This document shows, in pieces, positions 7,200-15,071 of a DNA stretch of 54,862 bases. Both the position numbers and the translations under genes were made by a program. The notes below the pieces were generated by a model. That model made no database searches and had not been told where the DNA came from. It was given only the letters and a program-made list of their open reading frames with translations. This DNA comes from Clostridium sp. AF27-2AA (GTDB lineage Bacteria; Bacillota; Clostridia; Lachnospirales; Lachnospiraceae): positions 251-55,112 of the forward strand of contig NZ_QUFI01000022.1 in NCBI RefSeq assembly GCF_003478505.1. Direction: 5' to 3'. Position 1 is the first letter of the stretch. Every line of letters starts with the position of its first letter.

Positions 7200-8177
7200 A
7201 TGAACATTACCTATGACAAAAAGAAATGGCTTGGGATTATAGTGCTGCTTGTGATCGCAATATTGTCATTCAGCGCGGGAGCAAAATACGCGGCGGCACC
7301 GGAACATCATAAGGAGACCATAGCTGCACTGGACGAGAAAAAAGATACGGTGTTGGAACTGACGGTGGCAGCTACCGCTACCTCGGCATTGATCACACTG
7401 ATTCCGGGCGATGTGGGAACACCGATTGCAGAAAAGGTTGCAGATTTGAGCGGATATTTACTCATTGTATTGTGTGCGGTATTTCTGGAAAAATATCTGG
7501 TGACGCTGACTGGTTACGCAGCGTTTAAATTGTTCATTCCGGCGGCGTGCGTGTTGTTTGCTGGAAATTTGATTTTGGAAAACCGCAGTATTGGACGTCT
7601 GGCCAGAAGGTTGTTGGCGTTTGGCATTTGCATTTTTCTGGTGGTTCCTGCCAGTGTGAAGTTGTCTGATCTGATCGATAACACCTACCATGCCCAGATC
7701 GAGATGACCCTGGAAGAAGCAAAAGGAACGCAGAAAATTCTGGAGAGTAAATCAGGAGAAGGAACAGAGACGCAGCCGAGTGGAAGCGAAGCAGATCAAG
7801 ATGGTCAGAGAGCAGGACAGAATCCGGGTCATACTGCGGGAACATCAGAAAATTCAGGTACAGGTGTGACAGGTCTTTGGGAAAAAGCAAAGGGAGCTTT
7901 TGGCAGCGCAAAAGAAACGGTGACTGGTGCTGTGGAAAACGTGACATTATCTTCCGAAGAACTGCTGCAGAAGATTGAACATTCCTTAAGCCGTTTTGCA
8001 GAAGCCATCGCCGTGATGCTGATCACTTCCTGTGTGATTCCGATTCTGGTGCTGTTGGTGTTTTTCTGGTTGATTAAGGTGTTCTTGGATTTGGATTTTA
8101 CCAGGAATATAGAGTTCTACCCGGGCCATGGTAACAGAAAACGCGAAAGAAGTTCTGGTGGTGATCTGCTGTTTTGA
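7200..8177 (+). CDS. Membrane protein of unknown function with replaced C-terminus
   Basis: A 325-residue protein. The start at 7200 follows AGAGGA; the longer frame from 7032 overlaps the Nudix gene and is rejected. It has an N-terminal membrane segment (WLGIIVLLVIAILSFSAGAK), further hydrophobic segments around residues 75-150, a polar Ser/Gly/Glu-rich region (about 185-240) and a last segment AVMLITSCVIPILVLLVFFW. The part FFWLIKVFLDLD (codons at 8061-8096) recurs at 11409-11444, where it is followed by a different short tail that ends in an ATGA overlap with the next ATPase gene. The present tail (FTRNIEFYPGHGNRKRERS and on) therefore looks foreign. I do not recognise the family. Confidence 0.75.
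   Translation: MNITYDKKKWLGIIVLLVIAILSFSAGAKYAAAPEHHKETIAALDEKKDTVLELTVAATATSALITLIPGDVGTPIAEKVADLSGYLLIVLCAVFLEKYLVTLTGYAAFKLFIPAACVLFAGNLILENRSIGRLARRLLAFGICIFLVVPASVKLSDLIDNTYHAQIEMTLEEAKGTQKILESKSGEGTETQPSGSEADQDGQRAGQNPGHTAGTSENSGTGVTGLWEKAKGAFGSAKETVTGAVENVTLSSEELLQKIEHSLSRFAEAIAVMLITSCVIPILVLLVFFWLIKVFLDLDFTRNIEFYPGHGNRKRERSSGGDLLF
8061..8096 (+). repeat. Diverged 36-nt direct repeat, copy 1
   Basis: By eye 31 of 36 bases match 11409-11444. Both copies encode FWLIKVFLDLD in the same frame. The copies flank the segment carrying the genes at 8342, 10224 and 10879. Confidence 0.7.
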
Positions 8178-8268
8178 GGACAGTGTGGATCTGACAGGTC
8201 TTCTGGAGCGGGCAAAACAGGCATTTATGCAGTATGCGGGAGTAGAACAGGCAGAAAACAGAATCTGA
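8128..8268 (+). CDS. Short open frame, 46 residues, possible gene remnant
   Basis: The frame starts at ATG 8128, overlaps the end of the membrane-protein gene and reads MVTENAKEVLVVICCFEDSV then DLTGLLERAKQAFMQY to a stop at 8266-8268. There is no clear ribosome site. The sequence looks protein-like (hydrophobic strand, then an amphipathic helix), so it may be the tail of a gene brought in with the inserted segment. I do not recognise it. Confidence 0.25.
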   Translation: MVTENAKEVLVVICCFEDSVDLTGLLERAKQAFMQYAGVEQAENRI

Positions 8269-8282
8269 GTTTTGCTGTTTCG

Positions 8283-8306
8283 GAAGAGTAAGAAATGAGG
8301 TATACT
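8283..8306 (+). promoter_or_regulatory. Candidate promoter of the AAA/PD-(D/E)XK gene
   Basis: A good -10, TATACT (8301-8306), lies about 36 nt before the start at 8342. No convincing -35 is present at 17 nt; TTTCGG is the nearest. Confidence 0.35.
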
Positions 8307-8341
8307 GAATAAATAATAGTGGAAAGCGGGAGGACGCGCAA

Positions 8342-9928
8342 ATGGGGATCTATTTGAATCCGGACAGCAGCAAATTCGAAGAGGCCGTGAATTCCGACAT
8401 TTATGTGGACAAGACCGGTTTACTGGCCTATACCAATTCTGTTTTGCATACGATGCAGAAATATATCTGTGTCAGCCGTCCGCGGCGTTTTGGAAAATCG
8501 ACGGCAGCTAATATGCTTACCGCATACTATAGCCGTGGGTGCGCTGCCGGGCAGCTTTTTTCACGATTTGAGATTGCAAAAAACAGTGCATTCAAACAAT
8601 ATCTGAATCAGTACAATACGATTTCCGTTAATATGCAGGAAATTTTAAGCAGAAGTCACAGCATTTATGAACTGATTGAACGTTTCAGCAAACTGGTCAT
8701 TCGCGATCTGAAAAAGGAATATCCGGATGTGGACTATTTTGATGACACCGATGTGATTGAATGTATGCAGGACGTATATTCCCAGAAGAAACAGGCATTT
8801 GTTGTAATTCTGGATGAATGGGACTGTATTTTCCGGGAGTATAAAGAAGATAAAGCGGCACAGGAAAAGTATCTTGATTTTCTAAGAGACGTGCTAAAGG
8901 ACAAGGCCTATATTCACCTTGCCTATATGACGGGAATTCTTCCAATTAAGAAATACGGGACGCATTCTGCCCTGAATATGTTCGATGAATTTTCCATGAT
9001 TGATCCTGGCCCGCTGGCGGAGTATGTAGGTTTTACAGAAGCGGAAGTCAGAATGCTGTGTGAGCAGTATCAGATGGATATGACAGAAGTAAAATGCTGG
9101 TATGATGGCTATTCTTTTGAAAATGAAATCTCCATTTACAGTCCGCGTTCTGTAGTAAGCTGTATGCGATTCAAAAAGATAGGGAATTACTGGAATCAAA
9201 CCGAGACATTCGAGGCGTTGAGAATTTATATTGATATGAATTTTGAGGGCTTAAAAGATGATGTTTTGAGTATGATTGCAGGTAATACAGTTCCGGTCAA
9301 TATTGGGAATTTTTCAAATGATATGTCGACCTTTCATTTCGAAGATGACGTCCTGACGCTTCTGATTCATTTGGGGTATGTTTCTTATGATTATGATAGT
9401 AAGACGGTAAAAATTCCGAATGAAGAAGTAAGAGCAGAATATGTAAACAGTGTTTCGGCATCGGAATGGGGAGAGGTCTCAAAGTCGTTAAAAAATTCAG
9501 CAGATACGTTGGAAGCAATCTGGCAGAAACGGCCGAAGCAGGTGGCCGAAGCAATCAGCCAGGCACATTTTGAAACATCTCATATTCAGTATAATGATGA
9601 AAATGCATTGAGTTATACCATTTCCCTTGCTTTGTATGCAGCGAGAAATTTTTATGTGATTCACAGGGAACTGGCAGGCGGAAAAGGTTTTGCGGATCTT
9701 GTATTTATTCCAAGAAAGAAATTCCCGGAGAAACCGGCCATTGTAGTGGAATTAAAGTGGGATAAAGACGTGGACGGAGCCATTGCACAGATTAAAAACA
9801 AAGAGTATTGCAGAAGCCTGGAAGAATACAGAGGAAATGTGTTACTGGTTGGAGTAAACTACAATAGAAAAACAAAGGTTCACGAATGCGTTATTGAGGA
9901 AGATGTCATTGGAACAGAAATAGTATGA
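8342..9928 (+). CDS. AAA-ATPase-like protein with C-terminal PD-(D/E)XK nuclease domain
   Basis: A 528-residue two-domain protein. The opening GIYLNPDSSKFEEAVNSDIY then VDKTGLL is the hallmark of the AAA-ATPase-like (PF09820) family. The Walker A motif is RPRRFGKST (46-54) and Walker B is LDEWD (157-161). The C-terminal end carries a PD-(D/E)XK-9-type nuclease site: Asp452 (ADLVF), Glu470-x-Lys472 (VVELKWD). GGGAGG sits 8 nt before the start at 8342. Proteins of this kind are abundant and often multicopy in gut Firmicutes and Bacteroidetes; their role is unproven, with genome defence or mobile-element functions suggested. It has its own promoter-like -10 and is followed by a strong terminator, so it is a single-gene unit. 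Confidence 0.92.
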   Translation: MGIYLNPDSSKFEEAVNSDIYVDKTGLLAYTNSVLHTMQKYICVSRPRRFGKSTAANMLTAYYSRGCAAGQLFSRFEIAKNSAFKQYLNQYNTISVNMQEILSRSHSIYELIERFSKLVIRDLKKEYPDVDYFDDTDVIECMQDVYSQKKQAFVVILDEWDCIFREYKEDKAAQEKYLDFLRDVLKDKAYIHLAYMTGILPIKKYGTHSALNMFDEFSMIDPGPLAEYVGFTEAEVRMLCEQYQMDMTEVKCWYDGYSFENEISIYSPRSVVSCMRFKKIGNYWNQTETFEALRIYIDMNFEGLKDDVLSMIAGNTVPVNIGNFSNDMSTFHFEDDVLTLLIHLGYVSYDYDSKTVKIPNEEVRAEYVNSVSASEWGEVSKSLKNSADTLEAIWQKRPKQVAEAISQAHFETSHIQYNDENALSYTISLALYAARNFYVIHRELAGGKGFADLVFIPRKKFPEKPAIVVELKWDKDVDGAIAQIKNKEYCRSLEEYRGNVLLVGVNYNRKTKVHECVIEEDVIGTEIV

Positions 9929-9933
9929 TTCGT

Positions 9934-9979
9934 GAATTACAGAAAAAGCTGTCCGCGTGGGCAGCTCTTTTTGTAATTC
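9934..9979 (+). terminator. Terminator after the AAA/PD-(D/E)XK gene
   Basis: GAATTACAGAAAAAGCTG pairs with CAGCTCTTTTTGTAATTC; A-rich and T-rich arms suggest it works in both directions. The stretch from here to 10223 holds no gene, only this hairpin and the promoter at 10085-10113. Confidence 0.8.
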
Positions 9980-10084
9980 AGGCAGACCGGTGATATAAGT
10001 TTCGACTGGAAAATAAAAAAATGAGGATTATCTATGGATGAGTCCTGATTTATATAGTGGCTGATTACAAAGAGCGAACATTCC

Positions 10085-10113
10085 TTGTGCTTCCAGATGA
10101 AATTAAGTATAAT
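10085..10113 (+). promoter_or_regulatory. Promoter of the 10224-11400 gene pair
   Basis: TTGTGC (10085-10090), a 17-nt spacer and a perfect TATAAT (10108-10113). The leader to the start at 10224 would be about 105 nt. Confidence 0.6.
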
Positions 10114-10223
10114 AAACACAGATATAAACGCTTTTTTCTGATGGGAGGGGTAATACGGAATATGAAATACAATTGGACTGAGGGAAACCGACCACAGCAG
10201 CATAGAAAACAGGAGAAAGGGTT

Positions 10224-10853
10224 ATGATTGCCGAAATTTATCATAAATTTTCTACAAATTCAGAGGATGTATTAACCGGATGCTTCTTTGGAACGATGCG
10301 CTACCTGCCTTTTCGCAGAGGCCTAAACCAGGTTTTTACACATTATGCAGTCAGCGAAGATCCCCAGGTGGCATACATTTTTTCCAGTCTTTTGGATGAG
10401 GAGTTTGATTTCGAATTCTGGAAGCGTTCGGAAAACGGGAAGGTTGAGATTGACGGATATATTCCGCTGGCTTCTGTGGGAATTGGCATTGAGGTCAAAT
10501 ATCAGAGCGGACTGTCTGGAATGAACCAGTTAGAAAAAGAAGCAGAGGTCCTGAAAGATGAATGGTGTCCTGAAAAAGAAAAGCTTCTTTTGCTGATTGC
10601 TGATGCGGAAGAGGCAAAACAAATTTACAGGGAAAATAAGAATAAGGCGGTGTTCCAGGATGTTCATCTGGTTTATCTTTCCTGGCAGGATATACTGCTG
10701 GGACTAGATCAGGTAGTGATGATGTCGCCCTACGAGGAAACGATGGTGGAAGATCTGAAATCACTTTTGAAGGAAAAAGGATTTTTGTCTTTTGAAGGCT
10801 TTTCCTTTGACCAGCCGGAAGTGAACAAGGAGAGTTGTTGGACATTTCGTTAA
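10224..10853 (+). CDS. Putative PD-(D/E)XK-fold protein, 209 residues
   Basis: The protein opens MIAEIYHKFSTNSEDVLTGC, then FFGTMRYLPF. A nuclease-like signature follows: Glu75-x-Asp77 (VEIDGYI), then Glu90-x-Lys92 (GIEVKYQSG), with Glu14 as a possible further metal ligand. After it, LLLLIADAEEAKQIY and VHLVYLSWQDIL look like the remaining strands of a restriction-endonuclease-like fold. GGAGAAAGGG precedes the start at 10224. A second gene begins 25 nt after the stop, so the two are probably one transcript. I do not know the family; nuclease activity is an inference from the motif. Confidence 0.75.
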   Translation: MIAEIYHKFSTNSEDVLTGCFFGTMRYLPFRRGLNQVFTHYAVSEDPQVAYIFSSLLDEEFDFEFWKRSENGKVEIDGYIPLASVGIGIEVKYQSGLSGMNQLEKEAEVLKDEWCPEKEKLLLLIADAEEAKQIYRENKNKAVFQDVHLVYLSWQDILLGLDQVVMMSPYEETMVEDLKSLLKEKGFLSFEGFSFDQPEVNKESCWTFR

Positions 10854-10878
10854 AGATTGTGGAGTGAGGAACGTGCAG

Positions 10879-11400
10879 ATGACAGTTGGAGAAAATATAC
10901 ATAACGCCTTTGTGGTGGTATTTAGAACATTGCAGGCAATCGAAAAACTGATTCGAAAATGCAGGGCAGAACTGGACACGAAAACATATTATATGCCAGA
11001 AGAGCGTTTCCTGAGACACAGCTCGGATCAGAACTGGGAAGGCTGGATTTACTGGAGTTTTATTCTGCTGTTTCAGCGCCGGGAAGACGGGCCGGTTATG
11101 GAAAATGGCTGGATTGACGGGCCGGTTTACGCGGTAGAGATCAATGTGGATTCGGACACCTGCGATGTGCCGAAGGTTTATATAGCAAAGATGGAGTTTG
11201 ATGGAATGAAAGACTGGACTGCGGGATGTTCTCCGTCAAGGCACTCTTTATTTTACAATGCCATTCATGAAGACAAATTAACTTCTTTCTGGGGCCTGGG
11301 GAGCGTGGAAAAGCAGGAGCATGATCTGACAGATATTACACAGGAGAATTATAAAGAAATTATTTTTGGGACAATTGAAGATCTGGCAAAGAAGATATGA
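10879..11400 (+). CDS. Unrecognised protein, 173 residues, paired with the putative nuclease
   Basis: I do not recognise this protein. A GTG at 10864 is possible, but ATG 10879 is preferred because GAGGA lies 8 nt upstream. The N-terminal third is helical and amphipathic (ENIHNAFVVVFRTLQAIEKL). The rest looks alpha/beta with many aromatics: WEGWIYWSFILLFQRRED, VYAVEINVDSDTCDVPKVYI, MEFDGMKDWTAG. No catalytic motif, signal peptide or membrane segment is evident. It sits 25 nt after a PD-(D/E)XK-like gene and directly before a remnant of an older operon and a nuclease-ATPase gene. A helper, inhibitor or sensor role for its neighbour is possible but unproven. Confidence 0.7.
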   Translation: MTVGENIHNAFVVVFRTLQAIEKLIRKCRAELDTKTYYMPEERFLRHSSDQNWEGWIYWSFILLFQRREDGPVMENGWIDGPVYAVEINVDSDTCDVPKVYIAKMEFDGMKDWTAGCSPSRHSLFYNAIHEDKLTSFWGLGSVEKQEHDLTDITQENYKEIIFGTIEDLAKKI

Positions 11401-11408
11401 AAAACTAT

Positions 11409-11483
11409 ATTTTCTGGCTGATTAAGGTATTTTTGGATTTAGATATGAGTGGAAGTTTAGTAAAATCCGGAGTTAATCTATGA
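11409..11483 (+). pseudogene. Remnant of the membrane-protein gene's 3' end
   Basis: The frame IFWLIKVFLDLDMSGSLVKS then GVNL-stop repeats the FFWLIKVFLDLD segment of the gene at 7200-8177 (31 of 36 bases match over 11409-11444). It has no start of its own. Its TGA (11481-11483) overlaps the ATG at 11480 of the next gene, the usual mark of two coupled genes. I infer that the membrane protein originally ended here and was followed at once by the ATPase gene, before about 3.3 kb came between them. Confidence 0.65.
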
Positions 11484-12874
11484 AATCAATTTCAATTTAT
11501 GCCATTACAAGAAAACAGAATCTGGCACAGCTTTCCAGAATGGAGCGTCAGCTGTCCAAGCGAGAAAAGCCGTTAAAAATGCGGGAATGGGAGTTGGACA
11601 GCCTGAAAAACCTGGTGGATCAGCTGGAAAACCGGATGCCGGATGTCTGCGGACTGCGCTTTTTCTATTCCTTCCAGATTCCGCGGCTGGGAAAGGAATT
11701 TGATCTTCTTCAGATCAAGGAAGACCAGATCGTCAATATTGAGCTGAAAAGCGGAGCAGTGTCGGAGGAGGCTATGCGTCGTCAGCTTCTGCAGAACCGG
11801 TATTATCTGTCGGTGCTGGGGAAACCGATCCGGTCATATACGTATATCAGCAGCCAGAACCGGCTGGTCCGCCTGACAAATCATGACCATCTTGCAGATA
11901 CGGACTGGGAGCAGTTGTGCAGTGAGCTGCAGAATGAAAGCGAGGACTATAAGGGGAATGCGGAAGCATTGTTTCAGGCGGAATTGTTTCTGATCTCCCC
12001 GTTGACGGAGCCCTCCCGATTCTTAAAAAAAGAATATTTTCTGACAGCGCAGCAGCGGGATATTGAACGGCAGATCTTAAAGAAGATTCGTCTGGAACGG
12101 ACCGGGTATTACTGGTTTCAGGGACTTCCGGGAACGGGAAAGACTCTGCTTCTTTACGATATGGCCATGAAGCTTTCCGTAAGACAGCAGGTCTGTCTGA
12201 TCCACTGTGGAGAGGCTGTGGAGCAGTGGAAGGTATTGCATGAGCGGCTGAGGCGGGTAAAGTACCTGGCGGACTCTCAGATTACATCAGATCTCCTTTC
12301 AGGCGCAAGTGCTGTTCTTGTAGATGAAGCGCATCTCCTTTCTCAGGAGAAACTGGAATATCTACTGCGCTACTGCGGGAAACGGCCGGTCATTTTCTCC
12401 AGCGATTATGAAAATATGCTATCTCCGGAGGAACTGGACCGGGCAGCAGTACATGCACTGGAACAGATCTCCGGAATTCAGAGCTTCCGGCTCACAAACA
12501 GGATCCGGACAAATGCAGAGATTTCTTCGTTTATCCAGAACATGATGTGTCTTCCAGAACGCAAAAAGGGAAGACATTTTCCGCATGTTACCGTGCTGTA
12601 TGCCAATGATGACCGGGAGGCAGACGTTCTTTTGAGTGATGCGCAGCATCAGGGCTATCAGGTAATTCTGAATGAAGCGGAACCGGCCATTTGCGCAGGC
12701 CGTCTGGCCATGGTACTGGATCAGCGGTATTTTTATGACAGACAGAATTATCTGAGATCCGAAGACAGATCTGTGAGGCGCTTATTTCACCAGTTAAATG
12801 GCGCCAAGGAAGAACTGCTGCTGGTGGTAAAGCAGAATGAGCCGCTTTATGCCGCACTGCTGGATCTGCTGTAA
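11480..12874 (+). CDS. NERD-like nuclease + SF1-type ATPase (DUF2075-like)
   Basis: A 464-residue protein. The N-terminal part resembles a NERD-type PD-(D/E)XK domain: KEFDLLQIK with Asp75, then Glu88-x-Lys90 (NIELKSGA). A helicase-like P-loop domain follows: Walker A GLPGTGKT (215-222), Walker B VLVDEAH (279-285), then SSDYENMLS and RLTNRIRTN, which fit later superfamily-1 motifs. The C-terminal part is less clear. The start at 11480 is preceded by CCGGAG and overlaps the stop of an old gene fragment. Proteins joining a nuclease to DUF2075-like ATPases occur in defence and mobile regions; the function here is not known. Confidence 0.82.
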   Translation: MKSISIYAITRKQNLAQLSRMERQLSKREKPLKMREWELDSLKNLVDQLENRMPDVCGLRFFYSFQIPRLGKEFDLLQIKEDQIVNIELKSGAVSEEAMRRQLLQNRYYLSVLGKPIRSYTYISSQNRLVRLTNHDHLADTDWEQLCSELQNESEDYKGNAEALFQAELFLISPLTEPSRFLKKEYFLTAQQRDIERQILKKIRLERTGYYWFQGLPGTGKTLLLYDMAMKLSVRQQVCLIHCGEAVEQWKVLHERLRRVKYLADSQITSDLLSGASAVLVDEAHLLSQEKLEYLLRYCGKRPVIFSSDYENMLSPEELDRAAVHALEQISGIQSFRLTNRIRTNAEISSFIQNMMCLPERKKGRHFPHVTVLYANDDREADVLLSDAQHQGYQVILNEAEPAICAGRLAMVLDQRYFYDRQNYLRSEDRSVRRLFHQLNGAKEELLLVVKQNEPLYAALLDLL

Positions 12875-12899
12875 AAAATAGGAAGGGAGTAAGGATACC

Positions 12900-13568
12900 A
12901 TGACTGGCTACAGAAAAATAGATATGGCTGCCTGGCCGCGCAGGGAACACTATCAATATTATACGGAAAAATTAAAAATCGAATGCAATATGACGGTGCC
13001 GATCAATGTGAAAAATCTGCTGGATTTCTGTCATGAGAGCGGTCATAAATTTTATCCGTCTATCATTTATCTGGTAACAAAAGTACTCAACCAGATGGAA
13101 AATTTCCGCATGTTTCGAGATGCGGAGGGAAATTTATGTGTGTGGGATCAGGTGGTCCCGAATTATACGATTTTTCATGAGGATGATAAAACCTTTTCCG
13201 ATTGCTGGACTGGCTACACGGATGATTTTGAAACCTTTTACCGGGAAATCACAGAGGATATGGAAAAAGGACAGGAGAAAAGGGGTATCAAGGCAAAAGT
13301 AGGACAGCCAGCCAATTTTTACTGCATTTCCTGCGTGCCCTGGGCTGCATTTACGGCATTTGGCAGCAGGACGGTCAACAGTACAGAACCGGTGTATTTT
13401 CCGATCATTACCATGGGAAAATATGAAAAATCAGGAGACCGGATTCTGATGCCTGTGAACCTGATGATAGCTCATGCGGTAGCAGACGGCTATCATGCGG
13501 GAATGTTTTTTCAGAGACTCCAGGAAGCTGTTGACCGACTGTCCAAGCGGAATCAGGACCCGGAATAA
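12900..13568 (+). CDS. Chloramphenicol acetyltransferase-like enzyme (CatA family)
   Basis: A 222-residue protein of the trimeric CatA fold. It opens with YRKIDMAAWPRREHYQYY and has the family's active-site motif His192-x-x-x-Asp-Gly (HAVADGYH). Real CatA enzymes usually show HHAVCDGFH; here the first His is Ala, but the catalytic second His is kept. The Ser-rich middle (FYCISCVPWAAFTAF) is also family-like. It would acetylate chloramphenicol or a related hydroxyl compound with acetyl-CoA. No mobile gene is adjacent, and codon use looks like its surroundings, so it may be an intrinsic homologue with weak or other activity. GGAAGGGAG precedes the start at 12900. Confidence 0.85.
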   Translation: MTGYRKIDMAAWPRREHYQYYTEKLKIECNMTVPINVKNLLDFCHESGHKFYPSIIYLVTKVLNQMENFRMFRDAEGNLCVWDQVVPNYTIFHEDDKTFSDCWTGYTDDFETFYREITEDMEKGQEKRGIKAKVGQPANFYCISCVPWAAFTAFGSRTVNSTEPVYFPIITMGKYEKSGDRILMPVNLMIAHAVADGYHAGMFFQRLQEAVDRLSKRNQDPE

Positions 13569-13609
13569 AAAATGGATTTTTATAGCCGCAAGCCTTTGAT
13601 ATCTTTGAT

Positions 13610-13641
13610 GCCGGTCACCTGTGTCAGCTGATCCGGCTTTG
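13610..13641 (+). terminator. Terminator-like hairpin after the cat-like gene
   Basis: GCCGG-TCACCTG-TGT-CAGCTGA-TCCGGC (13610-13637) is followed by TTTGTTT. Confidence 0.6.
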
Positions 13642-13683
13642 TTTCAATTTCGAAATATAAAACTTACATTTTGGAGGCACAAG

Positions 13684-15027
13684 GTGAACAGAGATTTGTC
13701 AAAAGGACCTGTTGTAAGGTCAATGCTTTTATTTGCCATTCCGATGATACTTGGAGATTTGCTGCAGCAGTGTTACAACATAGCAGATACACTGATTGTC
13801 GGGCACTTTCTGGGCGAAAAGGCGCTGGCTGCGGTAGGCTCCTCATTTACACTTATGACATTTATAACATCCATTCTTCTGGGCCTGTGCATGGGAAGCG
13901 GTGCGTTGTTTTCTATCCGGTTTGGCCAGCGTGATGAAAATGGACTGAAAGAGGATATCTGTGCATCGTTTTTCTTTATTGCTGCTGTGACGGTATTACT
14001 GAATATGATTACCTACGTGAGCCTTGACGGGCTTCGATCGTTTCTCAGAGTTCCGGATGAAGTGTGGGGAGACATGAGAGCATACCTGTTTGTGATCTTT
14101 ATGGGGATTCCGGCTGTTTTTCTGTACAATTATTTCACTTCATATCTCAGGGCAATCGGTAATTCTGTTGTACCACTTGTGTTTCTGGCCCTGTCATCTG
14201 TGCTGAATATTATACTTGATCTTTGGTTTGTTATCGGTCTGGAGCTGGGAGTGTCAGGAGCAGCGCAGGCAACTGTGATTTCACAGTATCTGTCAGGACT
14301 TGGTATCATGCTCTATACACTCGTAAATCATAAACAGGTGCGTGCGATCCGGAAAATCGGTTGTCTGAAAAAAGAACGGATCCGTGAAATCCTCTCTTTT
14401 TCCATGCTGACATGCATCCAGCAGTCGGTCATGAATCTTGGAATACTTATGGTCCAGGGACTTGTAAACAGCTTTGGAACAGTCATTATGGCTGCATTTG
14501 CGGCTGCTGTAAAGATCGACGCTTTTGCATATATGCCTGTGCAGGATTTTGGAAATGCATTTTCTACGTTTATTGCACAGAATTATGGAGCAAAAGAAAA
14601 GAAGAGAATACAGCAGGGACTGAAAGAAGCTGTGCGGATATCCGCAATTTTCTGTGTGGTGATATCTGCATTGGTGTATGTCTTTGCAAAGCCGCTTATG
14701 ATGATATTTATAGATGCCGGAGAAACGGATATCATCATGGAGGGGGTACGCTATCTGCGTATTGAAGGAGCATGCTATATTGGAATCGGATGGCTGTTTC
14801 TGCTATATGGTCTGTACCGGGCTTTAGGAAGACCCGGGATGAGTGTAGTGCTTACCGTTTTTTCACTGGGAACCCGGGTAGCTCTGGCATATATATTATC
14901 TGCAATACCGGAGATCGGTGTGGTCGGTATCTGGTGGTCAGTTCCGATCGGATGGGCACTGGCAGACATCGTGGGACTGTTGTATTATAAAATCAGAAAA
15001 CAAAGCCTGTTTTGTTTTACGGATTAA
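13684..15027 (+). CDS. MATE family multidrug/Na+ antiporter
   Basis: A 447-residue membrane exporter. GTG at 13684 is chosen because TTGGAGG (13670-13676) lies 7 nt upstream and the protein then begins VNRDLSKGPVVRSMLLFAIP, the usual MATE start. The frame from 13621 would add 21 residues without a ribosome site. About twelve membrane segments are visible, with MATE signatures such as ILGDLLQQCYNIADTLIVG in the first helix and QDFGNAFSTFIAQNYGAKE in the second half. It probably exports cationic drugs or metabolites in exchange for Na+ or H+. The length is normal. CutC follows 44 nt later and may share the transcript. Confidence 0.92.
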   Translation: MNRDLSKGPVVRSMLLFAIPMILGDLLQQCYNIADTLIVGHFLGEKALAAVGSSFTLMTFITSILLGLCMGSGALFSIRFGQRDENGLKEDICASFFFIAAVTVLLNMITYVSLDGLRSFLRVPDEVWGDMRAYLFVIFMGIPAVFLYNYFTSYLRAIGNSVVPLVFLALSSVLNIILDLWFVIGLELGVSGAAQATVISQYLSGLGIMLYTLVNHKQVRAIRKIGCLKKERIREILSFSMLTCIQQSVMNLGILMVQGLVNSFGTVIMAAFAAAVKIDAFAYMPVQDFGNAFSTFIAQNYGAKEKKRIQQGLKEAVRISAIFCVVISALVYVFAKPLMMIFIDAGETDIIMEGVRYLRIEGACYIGIGWLFLLYGLYRALGRPGMSVVLTVFSLGTRVALAYILSAIPEIGVVGIWWSVPIGWALADIVGLLYYKIRKQSLFCFTD

Positions 15028-15071
15028 GCAGGTTGTAACAAGGACATTGGTTTCATAGGAGATCTTAGTAA

